A stretch of DNA of 55,856 nt, taken from NCBI GenBank assembly GCA_017461045.1, contig JAFTZJ010000026.1:1-55856 (forward strand). Reading direction: 5' to 3'. The position numbers and the translations under genes were made by a program. The stretch's first letter is position 1. Every line of letters begins with the position of its first letter. Below, one piece after another: positions 51,152-55,856 of the stretch. Source of the DNA: Lachnospiraceae bacterium (GTDB taxonomy: Bacteria > Bacillota > Clostridia > Lachnospirales > Lachnospiraceae). Below the pieces are notes generated by a model, which worked only from the letters and a program-made list of their open reading frames with translations, searched no databases and was not told the origin of the DNA.

Positions 51152-53404
51152 TTACTCCACATTTTTTAGCGCCATTTCCAAAGGCACCTTCTTAACCTTG
51201 CGCATTTGCAGGAATGCAATGATTGCATAAGCACAGATTCCGCAAAGGACAATCTTAACGAAGACTGGGAATGGAACATAGTACGGAAGCCAGCCGGAAT
51301 ATTCGGAGAAGGCAATGGCAAACACATACTTAATTGCAATGTTAACGATTGGTAATGTCAGGATAAAGGAACCAATTACTACCAAAGAAGTTGCCATAAC
51401 ATATAAGCCATTGATTTCTCCGTTGGTATAACCAAGGATCTTAGTCATGGAAATCGACTGTGCATTTTTCTCAATAATAATCTTTGATAATAAGTAAATA
51501 ATCAGCATAAACATAACAATACCAAATCCGGCAAAGACGTCCATCAAACCGCCCATGGATAGTATTAACTGGCGGGAAGTCTTGGTTAAATCATCTTCGG
51601 TAATGGTGGTGGCAATATAAGCATCATCAATATCGCTTAATTCCTCATTTGAAAAATATCCGGTATATTCATCGTCTTCCCAGTCGAAGGTGTCACGAAA
51701 TGCTTCCTCGTCCATGAAAATTGCAATGGAAGAAGGATAGTAGTGAATGCCCTGAACAGAAAATTCATAAGAATCATTACCATATTCTGCATCCAGTGTA
51801 ATCCGGTCACCTATGGCGATATGATGCTTTTCTGCATATGCATTGGAAATGTAAACACCATCATTTTGAAAATCCAAATTCAAATAGTCGCTATCTTCTG
51901 CTATGCCGTATACAACCGCTTGCTCACTTCGTAAGCGGCCTTCGATTGTTTTCAAAGAAGTCATGCAATACTTCTCGGCATCTTCGGAATCGGTTTCTAC
52001 CGGTGCTTTTAGTGCATACTGGTATTTGCTAATCATATTATTGGTGATTTCTTCTTGATAGTGTGTCATCATTGGTGGCATTGCAAAGCCAAACAGTAAA
52101 ATGACATTTGCCATAAAAATACCAATGATAATGGTAATATAGTTTGGCATATTCTGGAAGATAATTCTTAATCGGAATCGTTTCATAATACCAATCTTGG
52201 TATTTAAGCGGAACGCTTTTTTCTTTTGTTTACGCTTTAAGTCCCTGCGTAAGAATTTCAATGGAGAAAGGCTCAGCTTGTTAACCAGAATTGCCCAATT
52301 TATGATTAGCATCAGAATAACCGGAATTACGGTAGTCTTCACAAATGCATCTGCATTCCATAGGGTGGTATAGGTTGGCAGACAGTAGCTTGCATAATAC
52401 AAATCTGCCGCAAAATCCTTGACTATGGTATATCCTAAGATGTTACCAACCAATGCTGCTATAAGCGTAATGCTAATGGGCATGGTTAAGTAATGACACA
52501 TTAACTCGCTCCGGGAATAGCCGGAAGCCCGGAGAGTTCCGATTACAGTGGCTTCCTTAGTGATTGTATTGCTGGTGGTAATAGCGAAAATAAATGCAAT
52601 AATTATAATTAATAAGTAAAGGAACACGGTAACCATAAGATTATCTCTGCCAATGTCGTTGCCGGTAAAATGAATGGCCTGGTTGCCGTAAGCAGGGATA
52701 TAATTGGTTACAATGGCATGCTCGGTTAAATGTTCCAGAAAATCCTCTGCACGCTCTTTGGCATCGGTATCATTTTCCGGTGATTCGTCATAGATCCAGG
52801 AATAGCTGTAGTGCAAATGATTGGTTGGATAGGAATCAAAGCCCTCTTCAGTCATAATAGCTACTCCGAATTTCACTGAGTCAAACATCATATCGGAAGG
52901 ACTGGAATATAAAGCACTATAGTCAGAAAGTGCCACTAAACCGGTAACAGTCAGGTTTTTCTTGCCGATTCGTATGGTATCACCAACTTCAATCTTGTTG
53001 TTGGTTGCATATAAGCGGTCAAGGGCGATTTCATCCTTGGCAGTTGGCATTTTGCCACTCATGAGGCAAACCAGATTGATGTCTTTCCGGTCTTGAAAGA
53101 TACGGACGGTGCTGTCAAATTCATTTGTCTCTTCCTCTAAATAGAAATTCTCATAAATTCGTTGTTCATCATCTTCCAAGGTTTCGATGAGTTCCTCATC
53201 TGCTTCGTATGCAAGCTCAAAATTGCCGTCTTCAATGTGATATTTTTCAAAGCTTTCGTTATAAGCAACGGTCATACTGTTTGATGCCACAAGAAATCCG
53301 GAAACAATACCAATCATTCCGGTAATGAAAATGAATAAAACCAAGTATTTTCCGATTTCGCTTTTGAATTCTCGAGGTAGTCGTTTGATTAATGGATTCT
53401 TCAT
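51152..53404 (-). CDS. FtsX/MacB-type ABC transporter permease
   Basis: A 750-residue membrane protein. One helix near residues 18-40 is followed by a large extracytoplasmic domain (about 45-255), then helices near 262-282, 308-330 and 355-378. A second unit begins with a helix near 425-450, followed by a second external domain and three C-terminal helices. This is two FtsX/MacB permease units in one chain, as in YtrF/BceB-like and LolC-like exporters. I chose ATG 53404, with TAGGAGGTGG before it; an earlier GTG lies in the ATPase gene. It partners the ATPase encoded just upstream. The exported substrate is unknown. Confidence 0.9.
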   Translation of the reverse strand: MKNPLIKRLPREFKSEIGKYLVLFIFITGMIGIVSGFLVASNSMTVAYNESFEKYHIEDGNFELAYEADEELIETLEDDEQRIYENFYLEEETNEFDSTVRIFQDRKDINLVCLMSGKMPTAKDEIALDRLYATNNKIEVGDTIRIGKKNLTVTGLVALSDYSALYSSPSDMMFDSVKFGVAIMTEEGFDSYPTNHLHYSYSWIYDESPENDTDAKERAEDFLEHLTEHAIVTNYIPAYGNQAIHFTGNDIGRDNLMVTVFLYLLIIIIAFIFAITTSNTITKEATVIGTLRASGYSRSELMCHYLTMPISITLIAALVGNILGYTIVKDFAADLYYASYCLPTYTTLWNADAFVKTTVIPVILMLIINWAILVNKLSLSPLKFLRRDLKRKQKKKAFRLNTKIGIMKRFRLRIIFQNMPNYITIIIGIFMANVILLFGFAMPPMMTHYQEEITNNMISKYQYALKAPVETDSEDAEKYCMTSLKTIEGRLRSEQAVVYGIAEDSDYLNLDFQNDGVYISNAYAEKHHIAIGDRITLDAEYGNDSYEFSVQGIHYYPSSIAIFMDEEAFRDTFDWEDDEYTGYFSNEELSDIDDAYIATTITEDDLTKTSRQLILSMGGLMDVFAGFGIVMFMLIIYLLSKIIIEKNAQSISMTKILGYTNGEINGLYVMATSLVVIGSFILTLPIVNIAIKYVFAIAFSEYSGWLPYYVPFPVFVKIVLCGICAYAIIAFLQMRKVKKVPLEMALKNVE

Positions 53405-53415
53405 AATACCACCTC

Positions 53416-54114
53416 CTACCAATCCAGCTCGGTAGCGGCGATTTTAACTTCATTTACATAGTTCTTGCGGACTATTCCGTCACGCAGGGTAATTACTCGG
53501 TCTGCCATGTTTTTAATGGCGTCATTATGTGTAACCATTACAATGGTGTTGCCGTATTTCTGATTTACTTCCTCGATTAACTTCAGGATTTCTTTGGAGG
53601 TGTTGTAATCCAAAGCACCGGTTGGCTCATCACAAAGAAGAATATCCGGATTCTTTACAATGGCACGGCCAATGGCAGTACGTTGCTGCTGCCCGCCGGA
53701 AAGCTGATTCGGCAATTTGTGTCGATGCTCATAAAGTCCCAACGTATGCAGTAAATCATCTACATTTAACGGGTTATCACTTAAATATGCACCGACTTCA
53801 ATATTTTCTTTAATGTTCAAATTGGGGATTAAATTATACATCTGAAAGATGTAACCAAGATGCTTTCTGCGGTATTGTGTGAGGGCTTTTTCACTCATGT
53901 CTGCAGTTTTCTCGCCGTTGATAGAAATGTATCCGCTATCTGCACTGTCGATACCGCCAATGATATTGAGAAGAGTGGATTTGCCGGAGCCGGAAGGTCC
54001 TAGCAAGACGCAGAATTCGCCACGTTCGATTTGGATATCGATGCCTTTTAAGACTTCTACACGACTTTCATTTTCGCCAAATGCTTTTCTAATGTTGCTG
54101 ATTTCTAGAAACAT
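53416..54114 (-). CDS. ABC transporter ATP-binding protein (MacB/LolD type)
   Basis: A 232-residue ATPase with Walker [10 protein letters not shown] (about residues 38-46), the Q-loop, signature [15 protein letters not shown], Walker [13 protein letters not shown] and the switch His in VMVTHND. The TGALD ending and size are typical of ATPases that serve FtsX/MacB permeases. The ATG follows AAAGGGAGGAAACAACT. It is the first gene after the yybP-ykoY-like leader, and the permease follows after 11 bases. Confidence 0.96.
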   Translation of the reverse strand: MFLEISNIRKAFGENESRVEVLKGIDIQIERGEFCVLLGPSGSGKSTLLNIIGGIDSADSGYISINGEKTADMSEKALTQYRRKHLGYIFQMYNLIPNLNIKENIEVGAYLSDNPLNVDDLLHTLGLYEHRHKLPNQLSGGQQQRTAIGRAIVKNPDILLCDEPTGALDYNTSKEILKLIEEVNQKYGNTIVMVTHNDAIKNMADRVITLRDGIVRKNYVNEVKIAATELDW

Positions 54115-54175
54115 AGTTGTTTCCTCCCTTTCGTATGTGTATTTTCTACAACTTACTTATCAGCTACATCGGGAT

Positions 54176-54220
54176 AAAAAAATAGACTCCACGTATAGCT
54201 TATAAGCAATACATGAGTCT
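54176..54220 (-). terminator. Intrinsic terminator in the ABC operon leader
   Basis: On the minus strand AGACTC (54215-54220) pairs with GAGTCT (54184-54189), extended inward by UGUAU/AUACG, with a GCTTATAAGC palindrome at the tip. Seven T residues follow (54176-54182). Its 5' arm overlaps the 3' strand of the aptamer's closing helix, so the two structures exclude each other. Confidence 0.82.
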
Positions 54221-54302
54221 CGTTATTTAAGACAAACCAGAATGCACTTAATACATCCAGGATGTTGATTTGCCACGCGTCAGCGCCACTACTCCCTCAA
54301 TG
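54212..54302 (-). promoter_or_regulatory. yybP-ykoY-like (Mn2+) riboswitch aptamer
   Basis: The minus-strand leader contains GAGGGAGTAG, then ATCAACATCCTGG, CATTCTGGTTTG and AACGAGACTC, in the order of the yybP-ykoY family. CATTGAG (54296-54302) can pair with CTCATG (54212-54217) to close the element, and CAAATC pairs with GGTTTG inside. A promoter lies upstream and a terminator overlaps the closing helix, so ligand binding should switch the ABC genes on. The consensus comparison is from memory, so a covariance-model search is the proper test. Confidence 0.75.
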
Positions 54303-54321
54303 GAATTATGTTGTTGCTATA

Positions 54322-54350
54322 AATGTAGCAGATGAAAATTGAAAAGTCAA
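54322..54350 (-). promoter_or_regulatory. Promoter of the riboswitch-ABC operon
   Basis: On the minus strand TTGACT (54345-54350), 17-base spacer, TACATT (54322-54327). The start would be near 54315, leaving a 200-base leader before the ATPase gene, which is occupied by the riboswitch and its terminator. Confidence 0.72.
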
Positions 54351-54460
54351 CCACTAATTTGGAAAAAAATGTATGTTGATTTACGTTTTCGCTTTTTTGG
54401 TTTCATACAACAAGCATGAAAAACAGATTCAAAGCATAATGTGAAATGGGGGGTGTAATT

Positions 54461-54934
54461 ATGAAACTTGAAAAGAAAAAATTAGTCATATGCATTGCCA
54501 TACCGTTGCTGGTTGGTTTGACTTCCGGTTTGTTAACCCGGGGTGGAATGGTAAGCTTCGCAACGCTGAATCAACCGCCGTTGTCACCGCCGGCATGGTT
54601 GTTCCCGGTTGTGTGGACAATTCTTTATACATTGATGGGGATATCCTCTTATCTGATATTGGTATCCGAAGGGGATTCTAAAGAACGGACAGATGCACTT
54701 GCAGTTTACTTTTATCAGTTAGTGGTTAATTTCCTGTGGCCGGTGTTTTTCTTTTCCTTTCAATGGTACTTATTTGCATTTGTTTGGCTATTATTCTTGT
54801 GGGTGTTGGTAGCAATCATGATTTGGCGCTTTTGGAGTATATCAAAGGTTGCTGCGTACATAAATATTCCTTATTTGATTTGGTTGACATTTGCAGCTTA
54901 TTTGAACTTCGGTGTGTGGTGGTTGAATCAATAG
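54461..54934 (+). CDS. TspO/MBR family membrane protein
   Basis: A 157-residue five-helix membrane protein that binds tetrapyrroles or related ligands in other organisms. Family signatures are PPLSPPAWLFPVVWTILY, NFLWPVFFF and AAYLNFGVWWLN at the C-terminus. I chose ATG 54461, behind GGGGGGTGTAATT; an upstream ATG at 54446 overlaps this site. It is divergent from the ABC operon, and between them lie only regulatory elements. Its ligand here is unknown. Confidence 0.95.
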   Translation: MKLEKKKLVICIAIPLLVGLTSGLLTRGGMVSFATLNQPPLSPPAWLFPVVWTILYTLMGISSYLILVSEGDSKERTDALAVYFYQLVVNFLWPVFFFSFQWYLFAFVWLLFLWVLVAIMIWRFWSISKVAAYINIPYLIWLTFAAYLNFGVWWLNQ

Positions 54935-54966
54935 GGGTATAATTATATCTAAGATGCAGTAAGAAA

Positions 54967-55031
54967 TAACTTGACATTTTGTGCAAGCACCATTATGATT
55001 AATATATCAGCAAAGACAAAATGTCAAGTTA
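54967..55031. repeat. 16-bp perfect inverted repeat around a promoter
   Basis: TAACTTGACATTTTGT (54967-54982) recurs inverted at 55016-55031 with 33 bases between. Each arm holds a TTGACA hexamer. Because a promoter overlaps it on both strands, it could be a repressor site, or a small invertible switch; no recombinase is visible in the window. Confidence 0.8.
54971..54999 (+). promoter_or_regulatory. Consensus promoter of the PD-(D/E)XK nuclease-like gene
   Basis: TTGACA (54971-54976), 17-base spacer, TATGAT (54994-54999). The start would be near 55006, before the right arm of the inverted repeat. A mirror promoter on the minus strand uses TTGACA in the right arm and TATTAA 17 bases further. 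Confidence 0.75.
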
Positions 55032-55142
55032 AATTTGTTCCAAGGCTGATGATTCAGTAAAATTCAGGCAAATCTGCCGGTTTTATTCCAAGAAAAAAAT
55101 ACAACAAAAGAGTGAACAACAGAAAAGGGAGGCGCTATTTGT

Positions 55143-55856
55143 ATGGCAAGACGCAAATTGGAAGAGTTGAATGTATTGGATAACTTTTTGTTTCAACAAT
55201 TGGTATCCAGAGGAGAAGACGGCGAGGATTTTTGCCGGAGATTATTAGAACCGATTTTGGGAAAGAAGATAGGAAGAATAAAGATTGCCCCGCAGAAACC
55301 TATTGCAGGTTTAGATACGGATTTACATGGAATTCGTTTGGATGCATATGTGGAAGTGTCAGAACCGGATGTAGATATGGAGATTGATTCGGAAATATAT
55401 GATATTGAGCCCAATCAGACAGTGGAACGAGAACGTTTACCCAAACGAACAAGGTTTTATCAAGGGTTGATTGATTCACGTCTGCTGGAAGGCGGATGGG
55501 ATTATCGCCAGTTAAAAAAGGTTGTTATTATTATGATACTTCCTTATGATCCGTTTGGTAAGAATCGAATGGTATATACGGTGAAAAACCAGTGCGTCGA
55601 GGATTCGACCGTGGAATATGAAGATGGCGCAATAAAAATATTTTTAAATACAAAAGGAAATGCATTAAATACTAGCCAAGAATTGCAAAAAATGTTAAAA
55701 TATATTGAAAGTAGTGTTGCCGAGAATGTAACGGATGAAAACATTCAGGCAATCCATAACTATGTCAAAGAAGTGAAGAAAGACAAGGAAGTGGAGGTTC
55801 AATATATGAAGAGTTGGGAAGTTGAGCAATTGATACGGGAAGAAGCGCAGGCAGAA
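55143..55856 (+). CDS. PD-(D/E)XK nuclease family transposase (Rpn-like), cut by the window edge
   Basis: The first 238 residues of an open frame that runs past the edge. It begins MARRKLEELNVLDNFLF and has the nuclease-like core RLDAYVEV (Asp67), a second acidic stretch and YDIEPNQ (Glu89), then RTRFYQGLIDS and KVVIIMILPYDPFG. This pattern fits the Rpn/PDDEXK_2 family common in Lachnospiraceae, often in several copies per genome and often described as a putative transposase. The ATG follows AAAAGGGAGGCGCTATTTGT. A 77-base stretch between the promoter's right repeat arm and the RBS holds no other gene. Whether it mobilises DNA is unknown. Confidence 0.85.
   Translation, partial: MARRKLEELNVLDNFLFQQLVSRGEDGEDFCRRLLEPILGKKIGRIKIAPQKPIAGLDTDLHGIRLDAYVEVSEPDVDMEIDSEIYDIEPNQTVERERLPKRTRFYQGLIDSRLLEGGWDYRQLKKVVIIMILPYDPFGKNRMVYTVKNQCVEDSTVEYEDGAIKIFLNTKGNALNTSQELQKMLKYIESSVAENVTDENIQAIHNYVKEVKKDKEVEVQYMKSWEVEQLIREEAQAE

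Noticed and set aside
54115-54460. Possible hidden small gene in the 346-base gap between the ABC ATPase and tspO
   Set aside because: The space is filled by the riboswitch, its terminator and promoter on the minus strand; no frame with a ribosome binding site is convincing.

Overview
The window looks like a chromosomal segment from an anaerobic Firmicute of class Clostridia, most likely family Lachnospiraceae; the genus cannot be resolved by eye. The reasons are AT-leaning coding DNA with strong AGGAGG-type ribosome binding sites, the SCIFF peptide with its radical SAM maturase beside a fused SecDF, a recJ-rel-hemZ-hisS-aspS block, and several proteins of families I associate with Lachnospiraceae (DUF5716, DUF5717, a DUF6382-type FHA protein). 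I see no rRNA, tRNA, CRISPR array, prophage or complete insertion sequence. The only mobile-type gene is a PD-(D/E)XK transposase/nuclease cut by the right edge.

Layout. 1-4093 (mostly minus): the start of an unknown gene at the left edge, then a riboflavin operon read leftward from an FMN riboswitch (alpha/beta hydrolase, ribD, ribE, ribBA; no ribH in the window). 4142-7972 (plus): YesL/DUF624 membrane protein, diaminopimelate decarboxylase-like enzyme, cyclophilin, MltG. 7975-10619 (minus): an ECF sigma factor and a membrane anti-sigma-like protein with a beta-propeller outside. 10771-20415 (plus): a phospho-signalling operon with an FHA protein, a PP2C phosphatase, a transmembrane Ser/Thr kinase with TPRs, a small membrane protein carrying six ETSVL repeats, and a 1387-residue Ig-repeat surface protein. 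20445-22859 (minus): GH3 glycosidase. 23021-28607 (plus): small membrane protein, FecR-domain protein, SCIFF, SCIFF maturase, SecDF. 28613-39804 (plus): recJ, rel, MBL hydrolase, hemZ, HD-GYP protein, hisS, aspS, lipoprotein.

39820-43065: a leftward pair (cellobiose/mannobiose 2-epimerase, then cytoplasmic GH26) with a divergent AraC regulator; a palindrome between them resembles one upstream of the GH3 gene. 43048-44142 (minus): HisC/CobD-like aminotransferase. 44247-51097 (plus): a four-gene operon of unknown function (DUF5717, Hsp70/actin-fold-like DUF5716, a helical-repeat protein, a coiled-coil membrane protein). 51152-54350 (minus): a MacB/FtsX-type ABC transporter behind a yybP-ykoY-like (Mn2+) riboswitch with an overlapping terminator. 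54461-55856 (plus): TspO, then a promoter embedded in a 16-bp inverted repeat driving the truncated PD-(D/E)XK gene.

Best candidates for undescribed biology are (1) the kinase/phosphatase/FHA operon, where the ETSVL-repeat protein looks like a multi-site phosphothreonine scaffold read by the FHA protein, (2) the DUF5717-DUF5716 operon, and (3) the Mn2+-type riboswitch in front of an FtsX-type ABC exporter. All functional statements come from motif reading; no database search was run.
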